From Bacillota bacterium (lineage in GTDB: Bacteria > Bacillota > Clostridia > Lachnospirales > Cellulosilyticaceae): 6,108 nucleotides of DNA. The position numbers and the translations under genes were made by a program. Where the stretch lies: assembly GCA_023415525.1 (NCBI GenBank), contig JAEZKI010000171.1:1-6108 (forward strand). Reading direction: 5' to 3'. The notes beneath the pieces were generated by a model that was not told the origin of the DNA, ran no database searches, and saw only the letters and a program-made list of their open reading frames with translations. This document shows, in pieces, positions 1 to 5,965 of the stretch. How positions within the stretch are numbered: position 1 is the stretch's first letter; each line of letters opens with the position of its first letter.

Positions 1-17
1 CTTAATAAGACTTGGTG

Positions 18-842
18 TTAATTTGTATTAGTAATATAAATAGCTTGAGGAAGAGTAAAATTCTCCAAAAGAGCAAGTTGTAATAAAATACTCTTCCCTT
101 CAGGTGTACACTTTTCTAAAACAATCATTTTAATGAGTTCCGTAGCTTGTGGAATACCCCCAAAATAGCCTTTTTCACTATAATCCATAAGTACAAGATA
201 AATAAGGGCTGTCCATCCAGCTGTATAGTCAAAAATGGCTTTTCTTTCACTTTCTTCTATTTTTAGGCCATTAAGTTGAAATAAGGCATCTATTTCCTCT
301 AATGTAAACGCTATTTCATCTTGCCATAAAAAGCCACATTTATTTTTAAGTCCCAATAACATATAATCTGTTTTTGGACGCATGCGGCTAATAACTACAA
401 TGTGTAAATGAGGTAGTTCTTCTTTTGCAAAAACCTGTAAAATACGATCAAGATTATTACTTTCAATTTCATGATAATCATCAATGATGCAGATTGTAGG
501 CTCTGTAATAGCTTCTCCTACAATCTGTATCATTAAATCTAACTCTTTATTATTTTTAGGAAGTCCTAATTCCAATAAATGTTCACCTAATGTCTTATCC
601 AGTTTACATAAGCTTTGACAAAATTTTTGCCAGACCCATACATCATCTATTTCATCTGTAGCTAACGAAAGCCACAAACATCTTTGTTTAGGTTGGTCTT
701 CTAGAAACTGGCTAAAAGCTGTTGTTTTTCCATACCCCATAGATGCTGAAATAAAGAATAAAGGAAACTCATAAATAGCTTCCAGATGCTTATTTAATCT
801 CAATCTATTTAAGGTTTTTGGCTTAAATAAACTATTTTCCAT
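18..842 (-). CDS. MalT/LuxR-type STAND ATPase regulator, N-terminal part only (truncated or frameshifted)
   Basis: The 274-residue product matches the N-terminal NTPase domain of MalT-family (LAL-type) transcription activators. These are cytoplasmic proteins that bind ATP and an inducer and then activate genes through a C-terminal LuxR helix-turn-helix. Visible motifs are a Walker A (ASMGYGKTT, residues 33-41), a Walker B (TICIIDDYHEI, 116-126), a sensor-like strand ending in SR (VVISR, 149-153) and the family's GW segment (TAGWTALIYLVLM, 207-219). Family members usually run to about 800-900 residues, with TPR-like repeats and the LuxR domain after this point; here a TAA at 18-20 ends the protein first. 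The start is supported by AAAGGAG nine bases upstream. Beyond the stop, another frame reads TPSLIK, which fits the usual continuation of the family, so a frameshift is possible. Only 17 bases remain in the window, so this cannot be settled. The ATPase assignment is firm; whether the gene works is not known. Confidence 0.8.
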   Translation of the reverse strand: MENSLFKPKTLNRLRLNKHLEAIYEFPLFFISASMGYGKTTAFSQFLEDQPKQRCLWLSLATDEIDDVWVWQKFCQSLCKLDKTLGEHLLELGLPKNNKELDLMIQIVGEAITEPTICIIDDYHEIESNNLDRILQVFAKEELPHLHIVVISRMRPKTDYMLLGLKNKCGFLWQDEIAFTLEEIDALFQLNGLKIEESERKAIFDYTAGWTALIYLVLMDYSEKGYFGGIPQATELIKMIVLEKCTPEGKSILLQLALLENFTLPQAIYITNTN

Positions 843-851
843 GCTGCTCTT

Positions 852-858
852 CTCCTTT
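852..858 (-). promoter_or_regulatory. Ribosome binding site of the MalT-like gene
   Basis: The minus strand reads AAAGGAG with nine bases before the ATG at 842-840. This supports the chosen start codon. Confidence 0.7.
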
Positions 859-878
859 GATGATCTTCTAAAAGTAAT

Positions 879-994
879 TATCTATCTTTGTACTTCCTTT
901 AAAGACTACACTACATTTCACATCATCTTTTTATAATGATTCTATTGAATAATTTAAGTTACTATAACAACAACAAGATGTACAAAAATAGATA
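879..994. repeat. 15-bp inverted repeat in the MalT-like gene's upstream region
   Basis: The plus strand at 980-994 reads GTACAAAAATAGATA. The minus strand of 879-893 reads GTACAAAGATAGATA, which is 14 of 15 identical. The arms are 86 bases apart and lie on both sides of the candidate promoter. They could be paired binding sites for a regulator or the remains of a small element; nothing else in the sequence decides between these. No coding region is visible in the gap from 843 to 1186. Confidence 0.4.
930..957 (-). promoter_or_regulatory. Weak candidate promoter for the MalT-like gene
   Basis: The minus strand carries TATAAA (930-935) with TTAAAT (952-957) sixteen bases upstream. The -10 is good but the -35 matches the consensus at only three positions. 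In DNA this AT-rich such pairs arise by chance, so this is only a candidate. Confidence 0.25.
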
Positions 995-1109
995 GTTTTT
1001 TAAAATTATCCATGTATTGTAAATTATATACATAATCTCTCACAAAAACAATACATTTACCAAGTTAACAGAAAAAATGTATAAACTCTCATTTATTAAA
1101 AACATAAAC

Positions 1110-1149
1110 AACATAAAATAAGGGTGCATTGACTTATGCCAATACACCC
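1110..1149 (-). terminator. Rho-independent terminator of the rubrerythrin gene
   Basis: A 10-bp stem (arms 1122-1131 and 1140-1149, loop 1132-1139) lies 38 bases past the rubrerythrin stop. On the minus-strand RNA it reads GGGUGUAUUG / CAAUGCACCC, fully paired with one G-U wobble, and is followed by the U-rich run UUAUUUUAUGU. On the plus strand the wobble becomes a C-A mismatch, so the hairpin favours minus-strand transcripts. Confidence 0.8.
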
Positions 1150-1186
1150 AAAATACTTAAAACTATTGATTTTTAAAAATCTTTGA

Positions 1187-1729
1187 TTAACCGAAGTATC
1201 TGTTAAGAAGTCCTTCGAAAGCTTTACCATGGCGCGCTTCGTCTTTTGCCATTTCATGAACTGTATCATGAATTGCATCTAAGCCTAATTGTTTAGCTAA
1301 AGTAGCTAATTCTTTTTTACCTGCTGTTGCACCATTTTCAGCAGCTACTCTTAATTCTAAGTTTTTCTTTGTAGAGTCTGTAACTACTTCACCTAATAAC
1401 TCTGCAAATTTAGCAGCGTGTTCTGCTTCTTCATAAGCAGCTTTTTCCCAATAAAGACCGATTTCTGGATAACCTTCTCTATGTGCTACACGTGCCATTG
1501 CAAGATACATACCTACTTCTGTACATTCACCTTCAAAGTTTGCTCTAAGGCCTTTAATTACTTCTTCATCTACACCTTTTGCAACACCTAATACGTGCTC
1601 ATCAGCCCAAGCTAATCCTTCACCTTGCTCTTTGAACTTGTCACCACTCACTTTACATACTGGACATTGTTCTGGAGCCATGTCTCCCTCGTGAATATAA
1701 CCACATACTGAACATACATACTTTTTCAT
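1187..1729 (-). CDS. Reverse rubrerythrin (rubredoxin-like domain followed by diiron domain)
   Basis: This 180-residue cytoplasmic protein has the clostridial reverse rubrerythrin layout. A rubredoxin-type iron site comes first (C6, C9, C22, C25 in CSVCG and CPVC) and a ferritin-like four-helix diiron domain follows (about residues 55-178). Likely iron ligands are E68 in FEGE, the EEAEH motif at 100-104, a glutamate near 126-131 and the DEARH motif at 163-167. Classical rubrerythrins have the opposite domain order. In clostridia these proteins reduce hydrogen peroxide, and oxygen through partner flavoproteins, using NADH-derived electrons, and they are strongly induced by oxygen under PerR control. 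The length is normal for the family (about 180). The start is fixed by AGGAGG eight bases upstream. The gene appears to be a single-gene unit with its own promoter and terminator. Identification is confident; the precise electron donor cannot be read from the window. Confidence 0.95.
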   Translation of the reverse strand: MKKYVCSVCGYIHEGDMAPEQCPVCKVSGDKFKEQGEGLAWADEHVLGVAKGVDEEVIKGLRANFEGECTEVGMYLAMARVAHREGYPEIGLYWEKAAYEEAEHAAKFAELLGEVVTDSTKKNLELRVAAENGATAGKKELATLAKQLGLDAIHDTVHEMAKDEARHGKAFEGLLNRYFG

Positions 1730-1737
1730 AATTACTT

Positions 1738-1743
1738 CCTCCT
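1738..1743 (-). promoter_or_regulatory. Strong ribosome binding site of reverse rubrerythrin
   Basis: The minus strand reads AAGGAGGAAGTAAT directly before the ATG. The AGGAGG core is a full match to the anti-Shine-Dalgarno sequence, spaced eight bases from the start, which fits a highly expressed protein. Confidence 0.85.
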
Positions 1744-1775
1744 TGAATTTGTTATATATAATTTTTATTATTTCC

Positions 1776-1790
1776 TAATAATTATTATTT
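1776..1790. promoter_or_regulatory. PerR-like operator (7-1-7 inverted repeat)
   Basis: The plus strand reads TAATAATTATTATTT, an inverted repeat of the 7-1-7 form with one mismatched pair. It contains the perfect 12-bp palindrome TAATAATTATTA. It agrees at 11 of 14 fixed positions with the Bacillus PerR box TTATAATNATTATAA. It lies a few bases downstream of the transcription start predicted from the rubrerythrin promoter, where a bound repressor would block transcription. PerR control of reverse rubrerythrin is known in Clostridium acetobutylicum; its use here is inference, weakened by the AT-rich surroundings. Confidence 0.55.
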
Positions 1791-1801
1791 GTTATGAGTT
1801 A

Positions 1802-1829
1802 ATTATATCATAGACATAAAGAATGTCAA
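1802..1829 (-). promoter_or_regulatory. Consensus sigma-A promoter of reverse rubrerythrin
   Basis: The minus strand carries a perfect TTGACA (1824-1829) and a perfect TATAAT (1802-1807) separated by 16 bases, with a TGn extension in front of the -10. Transcription should start near 1795, giving a leader of about 65 bases before the ATG. So strong a promoter is expected for a gene held down by a repressor until stress. Confidence 0.85.
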
Positions 1830-1878
1830 TAAGTTTTTGTTTTTTATTTGTAAATAATTTATCATTTATTCTCTTTAA

Positions 1879-1895
1879 CCGATATATAGTATAAG
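1879..1895 (+). promoter_or_regulatory. Possible promoter -10 region of the HD-GYP gene
   Basis: Two overlapping readings exist. TATAGT (1885-1890) could be a sigma-A -10, and CCGATAT (1879-1885) matches the -10 of the flagellar sigma factor SigD/FliA. Neither has a good -35: I find no TTGACA-like sequence at 16-18 bases and no TAAA at about 15 bases upstream. A promoter is needed hereabouts because the gene is divergent from its neighbour, but its type is open. Confidence 0.3.
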
Positions 1896-1915
1896 AAAAG
1901 CTATTTTTTACTTTT

Positions 1916-1923
1916 AAGGGGGG
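1916..1923 (+). promoter_or_regulatory. Ribosome binding site of the HD-GYP gene
   Basis: AAGGGGGG, followed by seven bases and the ATG at 1931, sets the start. It differs from the ideal AAGGAGG by G for A in the centre, so initiation may be moderate. Confidence 0.6.
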
Positions 1924-1930
1924 AAAGCTC

Positions 1931-2950
1931 ATGCAAAAAATTATTATTCCATTATCTAAATGCATTCCAGGTATGATTACTGCTCAGCCTATTATCAACC
2001 TAGAAACAGGTACTACTATTCTTGGACAAAACATAGAAATAACTTCAGAACACATTAAAGACTTTAGTCACTTTATTTATAGTGATATTTGGGTTTACTT
2101 AGATTCTTCTTCAAAGGTGTGGAATCTCTCATCTGAAACTATTGAAAAGTATAAAGCTTATAGTGATGCTTTAAATACCGTTGTTAAAAATTTAAGTGAA
2201 AATTTTGCGATAGATATTGAAACCTTCGAGCAACTCTGTAATCATCTTTCTATTGATTTTAAAGAAAATCACAGTCTCCTAGGCTGTACCCATCTTATCA
2301 AATCCCTTAGTTATGATACCTATACACACTCGTTAAATGTGTCCCTTCTCTGTATACTTCTTTGTAGATGGTTACACATTGACCATACTACCCTCAATCA
2401 TATTATTAAGGCCGCTTTACTTCATGATGTGGGTAGCATCAACCTCCCTTTTGATTCCTCAAAAATCCTAGAAGGCCTATCTCCTGAAGAAGAAATGGAA
2501 TATGAAAAGCATCCTATCTATAGCTATAATATCGTCAGCAAAATGCAAGATATTGACTCTCTTGTAAGTAAAGCTATTTTAGCGCATCACGAATACCTAG
2601 ATGGTTCCGGTTATCCTATTCACATTAAAGCACCATATATAAATACCATTACCCGTATCTTAAGTATTGCAGACACCTATGAACTCCTTATGAAAAAACA
2701 TCATATTTTTGATACCTTACAAATTCTTCTGGAAGAATATATTACGCGATTAGATGCAGATAAGCTCCTTACCTTCTGCAATTTTATCTCTACTTATTAT
2801 CTCGGCGTATTTGTCACGCTAAGTAATGGGCAAATTGGACAAGTCGTTTTTATTAACCCTAAATGTCTCTATCGTCCTATAATAAAGATTAATGACACTT
2901 TTATTAATCTCTACGAAGAATCCTCCCTCAAAATTATTTCTATTGAATAA
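1931..2950 (+). CDS. HD-GYP domain protein, probable cyclic-di-GMP phosphodiesterase
   Basis: This 339-residue protein has no signal peptide or clear membrane segment, so it is probably cytoplasmic. HD-GYP enzymes hydrolyse cyclic-di-GMP at a two- or three-metal site. An N-terminal segment (about 1-60, including IPGMITAQPI) resembles the lead-in found on many HD-GYP proteins. The HD-GYP core spans about 125-255: YTHS (H133), LLHDVGS (H165, D166), KHP (H194), HHEYLDGSGYP (219-229) and ADTY (D248). All the expected metal-binding histidines and aspartates are present. A tail (about 290-339, GVFVTLSNGQIGQVVFINP) is also typical. One change stands out: the lysine of HDxGK is serine (S169), and the glycine of HPxxG is also serine (S198). 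No receiver, PAS or GGDEF domain is attached. It is the only plus-strand gene and sits alone between a divergent and a convergent neighbour. The family call is secure; enzymatic activity is not. Confidence 0.85.
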   Translation: MQKIIIPLSKCIPGMITAQPIINLETGTTILGQNIEITSEHIKDFSHFIYSDIWVYLDSSSKVWNLSSETIEKYKAYSDALNTVVKNLSENFAIDIETFEQLCNHLSIDFKENHSLLGCTHLIKSLSYDTYTHSLNVSLLCILLCRWLHIDHTTLNHIIKAALLHDVGSINLPFDSSKILEGLSPEEEMEYEKHPIYSYNIVSKMQDIDSLVSKAILAHHEYLDGSGYPIHIKAPYINTITRILSIADTYELLMKKHHIFDTLQILLEEYITRLDADKLLTFCNFISTYYLGVFVTLSNGQIGQVVFINPKCLYRPIIKINDTFINLYEESSLKIISIE

Positions 2951-2963
2951 TAAAAAAACAATC

Positions 2964-3017
2964 AAAAAGGATTACTATAAAAGTTAAGGTTTAAAAACTT
3001 TTATAATAATCCTTTTT
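2964..3017. terminator. Bidirectional terminator between the HD-GYP and cobS genes
   Basis: Arms of 22 bases at 2964-2985 and 2996-3017 pair at 21 of 22 positions around a 10-base loop. It lies between the stops of two converging genes (2950 and 3040). The plus-strand side ends in TTTTT, and the minus-strand side ends in TTTTT followed by GATTGTTTTTTTA. The one imperfect pair is C-A in plus-strand RNA but a G-U wobble in minus-strand RNA, so it should be slightly stronger for cobS. Confidence 0.85.
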
Positions 3018-3039
3018 AATACGGGTTTTTATAGATCGT

Positions 3040-3816
3040 TTAAATAAAATAACTTAGTTGTCCACCTAAGTAGATAAGAAGAAGATAGGTCACTTCTCCC
3101 ACCTCACAGATAGCGCCTAGAATATCACCTGTAATCCCTTCAATTTTCCAGTATATTCTCTTAATAACCCATCTTAATCCCACTATCAAAAAAAGCAGGA
3201 TGGCAAATTGAATAACAACTATTTTTAAGGATTGTCCAAAAAGAGCTAAGATGGTCCCTATCAAAAGAAAGGTATACACTGTAGCACTACCTACTACTGC
3301 TAAGCTTGCTTTACCTATAAATAAATTGCCCATTCCCTTTTGTCTGGGGGACTGTGTTTTATAACACGCTATAACCAATAACCATCTACCTACTATAGGC
3401 ATCATTAAGAGTTGCCAGACTTTCTCTTGCTCTATTATTTCACTAATAAATCCTAGTTTAAAAACTAGAACAAAAAAAATGGCTAAAAGGGCATTAGTCC
3501 CCAATCTAGAATCTTTCATGATTTCCAAGATTCGTACTTTATCTCGATAACTATAAAGGCCATCAAAGGTATCTCCTACCCCATCTAAATGCAAGCCACC
3601 TGTGAAAAGCACCATACTTAGAAGCACTAAGATACTTGCTATAAAGTTAGGGAATAGCTTGCTACTTAGAAAAGCTACACTATAATAAAATAAACCTAGT
3701 ACTCCTCCCACTAGAGGAAAATAGAAAATGCCTTTATGAAAAGCTTCATCTACTCCACCATCAAAAGGCAAGGGAATACGCGTTAAAAATTGTAAAATGC
3801 TAATAAATCGTTTCAT
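3040..3816 (-). CDS. cobS: Adenosylcobinamide-GDP ribazoletransferase (cobalamin synthase)
   Basis: CobS joins adenosylcobinamide-GDP to alpha-ribazole (or its phosphate), the last assembly step of the lower loop of vitamin B12, in the cytoplasmic membrane. The 258-residue length is normal for the family. Family signatures in order are LTRIP (11-15), FPLVGGVLG (33-41), the aspartate-rich GGLHLDGVGDTFDGL (73-87), MKDSRLGTNA (100-109) and GITGDILGA (227-235). Several hydrophobic stretches (about 35-50, 58-72, 110-127, 136-151, 172-193, 197-216 and 240-252) fit a polytopic membrane protein. The start is preceded by AAGAAGGGT, an acceptable though not ideal ribosome binding site. The usual partners cobU, cobT and cobC are not adjacent, and no cobalamin riboswitch fits in the 74-base gap upstream. 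The gene follows the lipid kinase in the same direction and may be partly co-transcribed with it. Confidence 0.93.
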   Translation of the reverse strand: MKRFISILQFLTRIPLPFDGGVDEAFHKGIFYFPLVGGVLGLFYYSVAFLSSKLFPNFIASILVLLSMVLFTGGLHLDGVGDTFDGLYSYRDKVRILEIMKDSRLGTNALLAIFFVLVFKLGFISEIIEQEKVWQLLMMPIVGRWLLVIACYKTQSPRQKGMGNLFIGKASLAVVGSATVYTFLLIGTILALFGQSLKIVVIQFAILLFLIVGLRWVIKRIYWKIEGITGDILGAICEVGEVTYLLLIYLGGQLSYFI

Positions 3817-3858
3817 GGTTTACCCTTCTTTACTTGACACTTATCCTATATTTTCCTT

Positions 3859-3867
3859 ATTATAACA
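3859..3867 (-). promoter_or_regulatory. Candidate extended -10 promoter of cobS
   Basis: The minus strand reads TGTTATAAT in the gap between the kinase stop and the cobS start, a perfect -10 with the TGn extension. No good -35 is seen at 16-18 bases. Transcription would start about 36 bases before the cobS ATG. No terminator hairpin is visible in this gap, so read-through from the kinase is also likely. Confidence 0.5.
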
Positions 3868-3890
3868 CATTTTTTCCAAATTACTCCTAC

Positions 3891-4835
3891 TTAAGATATT
3901 CTTTCTTTTATAGTCGCCGACCTAGAAACTCCCTGTACTTCTAAAGAACTAGGATTAATAACATGAACGGCATGATGGAGCATTTGCACCTCAATCGTTT
4001 TTGACCTTATAATTTCCCCTTCTTTATTAATACACATCTCTTTTTCACTTTCTATTTTAATTTCTTTGGCCCTTTCAAAATGTACGCCATCTACTCCAAT
4101 ATGACGCCCTTTCATGAACAAAGGCAAAGTCCTTAAAATATACCAAAAAGACTTATGATCTACATAGCAAATATCAAAATAACCATCATCTAGTTGGGTA
4201 AAAGGAATAGGCAAAAACCCACCTCCATAATATTTCCCATTGGTGCAAACACAAATGAGAACTTCTTGTTCTATCACTCTTTCATTATCCAAAGTAAGCT
4301 TAAGGCGATAGTGTGGTCTTAAACGATGCTTGAATAAAACGCTTACAAGAGCTAAAAAATAAGTCAATTTTCCTGTCAGCCTATACTTTCTCGTAAGTTG
4401 ACTGGCATAAGCAGCAGTATCTGCATCGATACCCACAGAAAGAATATTAATAAAATACTCCTCACCTAACTGACCACAATCTATAGGTATAGTCGGTCCC
4501 TCTATAGTCTTTTTTAAAATATCTTGCTTTTTTTCTTTACTTAACGACCTAAAAAAATCATTACAAGAACCCCCCGGCAAGACACCTAATACACTTTGTG
4601 TCCCAACAAGGCCGCTGACTACTTCATTTATAGTTCCATCCCCACCTATGGCATAAATGCGATAATTTCCTCTTTGGGCATACTCTCTTGCAATTTCTCT
4701 TGCATGTCCTACATACTGTGTAACCTCTATAAAATACGCCTCCGGTTGATCTTTAAAGTACTCTTTTATCTCTTCTCGATAATGGAGTGCTTGCTTTTTT
4801 CCTGAAACAGGATTGATGATAAAAACGTGTTTCAT
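3891..4835 (-). CDS. Diacylglycerol kinase-family lipid kinase (DgkB/YegS-like)
   Basis: This 314-residue protein belongs to the diacylglycerol kinase catalytic family, which phosphorylates diacylglycerol or related lipids at the inner face of the membrane using ATP. In Gram-positive bacteria DgkB recycles diacylglycerol released during lipoteichoic acid synthesis. Motifs are INPVSGK (7-13), the nucleotide-binding GGDGTINEVVSGL (64-76), LPGGSCNDFFRSL (86-98), SVGIDADT (133-140), YGGGFLPIPFTQLDDG (203-218) and a C-terminal EGE (272-274) in place of the common DGE. The final glutamate expected to act in catalysis is kept. The family's GT before ND is GS here, followed by a cysteine. The length is near the usual 290-310. 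The ATG follows the stop of the upstream LysR gene with no gap, so the two are probably co-translated. The exact lipid substrate cannot be told from sequence. Confidence 0.88.
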   Translation of the reverse strand: MKHVFIINPVSGKKQALHYREEIKEYFKDQPEAYFIEVTQYVGHAREIAREYAQRGNYRIYAIGGDGTINEVVSGLVGTQSVLGVLPGGSCNDFFRSLSKEKKQDILKKTIEGPTIPIDCGQLGEEYFINILSVGIDADTAAYASQLTRKYRLTGKLTYFLALVSVLFKHRLRPHYRLKLTLDNERVIEQEVLICVCTNGKYYGGGFLPIPFTQLDDGYFDICYVDHKSFWYILRTLPLFMKGRHIGVDGVHFERAKEIKIESEKEMCINKEGEIIRSKTIEVQMLHHAVHVINPSSLEVQGVSRSATIKERIS

Positions 4836-4848
4836 TTAATGCTCCTCT
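4833..4848 (-). promoter_or_regulatory. Ribosome binding site and TAAATG junction of the LysR and kinase genes
   Basis: The last codons of the LysR gene (GAG GAG CAT TAA) contain the AGAGGAG ribosome binding site (4842-4848) for the next gene, and the stop is followed at once by ATG. This arrangement is typical of translational coupling. Confidence 0.75.
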
Positions 4849-5738
4849 GTCTTCATGTTTTGCTTTACCATTTTCATTAGTTCTTTAGCTGCAGGAGAAA
4901 GATAGCGATTTTTATTCCATATTAAACTATAAGGATAAGTCCAACTTCTTCCTTCGATCTGCACCTCTTTAATTAATCCTATACTTAACTCCAAGTTAAT
5001 GGCAGCATGAGGAATAAGGGATAAGCCTAAATTAGCAATAACTGCTTGTTTAATGGCTTCAATATTGCCAAGGGTCATCTCTATTTTTTTAGCAGGTAAG
5101 TTAAACTCTTCAATAAAGTCTTTAGCAATCTTATTGAGTTGAGAATTATTTTCATGTAGAATAAATTTCATATACTGTAGCTCATCATGGGAAATAAAGT
5201 GGTGACGTGAATATAAATGAGCAGGTGAAATTGCAAGAATAAGTTCATCTTCCATTAATTTCTCCACTTCAATAGTAGAAGGATAAGTCATGAAACCTCC
5301 ATTGACTGCAAAATCTACTGTTCCTTCTTCTACACGTTTTGCTATTTCATCGGTCGTACAAACCTGTAAGTTGACGTTCACGTAGGGATACTGCTTCTTA
5401 AATTCGCCAATGACATGTGGTAAGATATAAGCTCCTGGTGTATTACTTCCTCCGATAGTAACAGAACCCCCTATATAATCCTTCTTATTGATTAAAATAT
5501 TTTCTGCTTCCCCTAAAATAGCAAATACTTTTTGGGTATAACCATAAAGAATCCTTCCATTTTCATTTAAAATAATTTTATTCCCAGCTTTATCAAACAC
5601 TTTAAGTCCGAGCTCCTCTTCCAATTTTTTAATCTGAATTGAAAGAGCAGGTTGGCTAATATGTAAAAGTTCTGAAGCGCGAGTAAAACTTTGATGTGCT
5701 GCGACTGTATTAAAAATTTTTAAATAATGTAGGTCCAT
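4836..5738 (-). CDS. LysR-family transcriptional regulator (CysL-like)
   Basis: This 300-residue protein is of normal length for a LysR-type regulator, a DNA-binding protein that usually works as a tetramer and responds to a small molecule. The N-terminal winged helix-turn-helix covers about residues 1-60, with FTRASELLHISQPALSIQIK (18-37) as the recognition unit. It continues through a linker helix to a type 2 periplasmic-binding-like effector domain (about 91-295). GGSNTPGAYILPHVIGEF (91-108) and the segment 225-243 ending in LGLSLIP are typical of the CysL/CbbR side of the family. AAAAGGAAG seven bases upstream supports the start. LysR regulators often face their target divergently; here nothing divergent lies within the window, and the gene instead leads straight into a lipid kinase. 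The inducer and targets are unknown. An inverted repeat in its own promoter makes self-regulation plausible. Confidence 0.92.
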   Translation of the reverse strand: MDLHYLKIFNTVAAHQSFTRASELLHISQPALSIQIKKLEEELGLKVFDKAGNKIILNENGRILYGYTQKVFAILGEAENILINKKDYIGGSVTIGGSNTPGAYILPHVIGEFKKQYPYVNVNLQVCTTDEIAKRVEEGTVDFAVNGGFMTYPSTIEVEKLMEDELILAISPAHLYSRHHFISHDELQYMKFILHENNSQLNKIAKDFIEEFNLPAKKIEMTLGNIEAIKQAVIANLGLSLIPHAAINLELSIGLIKEVQIEGRSWTYPYSLIWNKNRYLSPAAKELMKMVKQNMKTEEH

Positions 5739-5814
5739 ACAAATACTTCCTTTTCTATCTTTTTTTCTTTTTACTACTTATAAATTCCATATATATTCAT
5801 ATTAATTTCTGTAT

Positions 5815-5850
5815 ATTTGAATTATACAATGTTTATAACTATAATCAAAT
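5815..5850 (-). promoter_or_regulatory. LysR gene promoter embedded in an inverted repeat
   Basis: The minus strand holds TATAAT (5821-5826) and TTGATT (5843-5848) sixteen bases apart. The same elements lie in two arms of an imperfect inverted repeat: ATTTGAATTATA at 5815-5826 and TATAATCAAAT at 5840-5850 on the plus strand, differing by one extra A. Anything binding the repeat would compete with RNA polymerase. Binding by the LysR protein itself is inference. The leader would be about 75 bases long. Confidence 0.55.
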
Positions 5851-5928
5851 AGTATAAAGATATAAATATAATAAATCCTCAAATTTCAAGAGCCATCACT
5901 TCCCTTATTATATATTTGATCCTATTTT

Positions 5929-5964
5929 AAAAGCCTGAGTAATTTCCCTATTACTCAGGCTTTT
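5929..5964 (-). terminator. Terminator of the GH13-like gene
   Basis: A perfect 15-bp stem (arms 5929-5943 and 5950-5964, core AGCCTGAGTAAT) closes a six-base loop. On the minus strand it ends in GGCTTTT and lies about 30 bases after the stop of the gene entering from the right edge. The arms start with AAAA and end with TTTT, so it could also stop plus-strand transcripts. Confidence 0.85.
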
Positions 5965-5965
5965 A

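Noticed and set aside
932..937. Plus-strand TATAAT
   Set aside because: No -35 is present at 16-18 bases and no plus-strand gene follows, so it is taken as chance.
1012..1033. ATGTAT ... ATACAT palindrome
   Set aside because: Six-base arms in very AT-rich DNA are expected by chance, and there is no U-rich tract or gene context.
1096..1278. 60-residue minus-strand ORF overlapping the rubrerythrin 3' end
   Set aside because: It is in another frame of the rubrerythrin gene, runs through its terminator and has no family features.
3817..3890. Possible cobalamin riboswitch before cobS
   Set aside because: The gap is only 74 bases, far shorter than a B12 riboswitch, and has no B12-box-like sequence.
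4596..4805. 69-residue plus-strand ORF inside the lipid kinase gene
   Set aside because: It lies antisense to a well-conserved gene and shows no recognisable motif, so it is a shadow frame.
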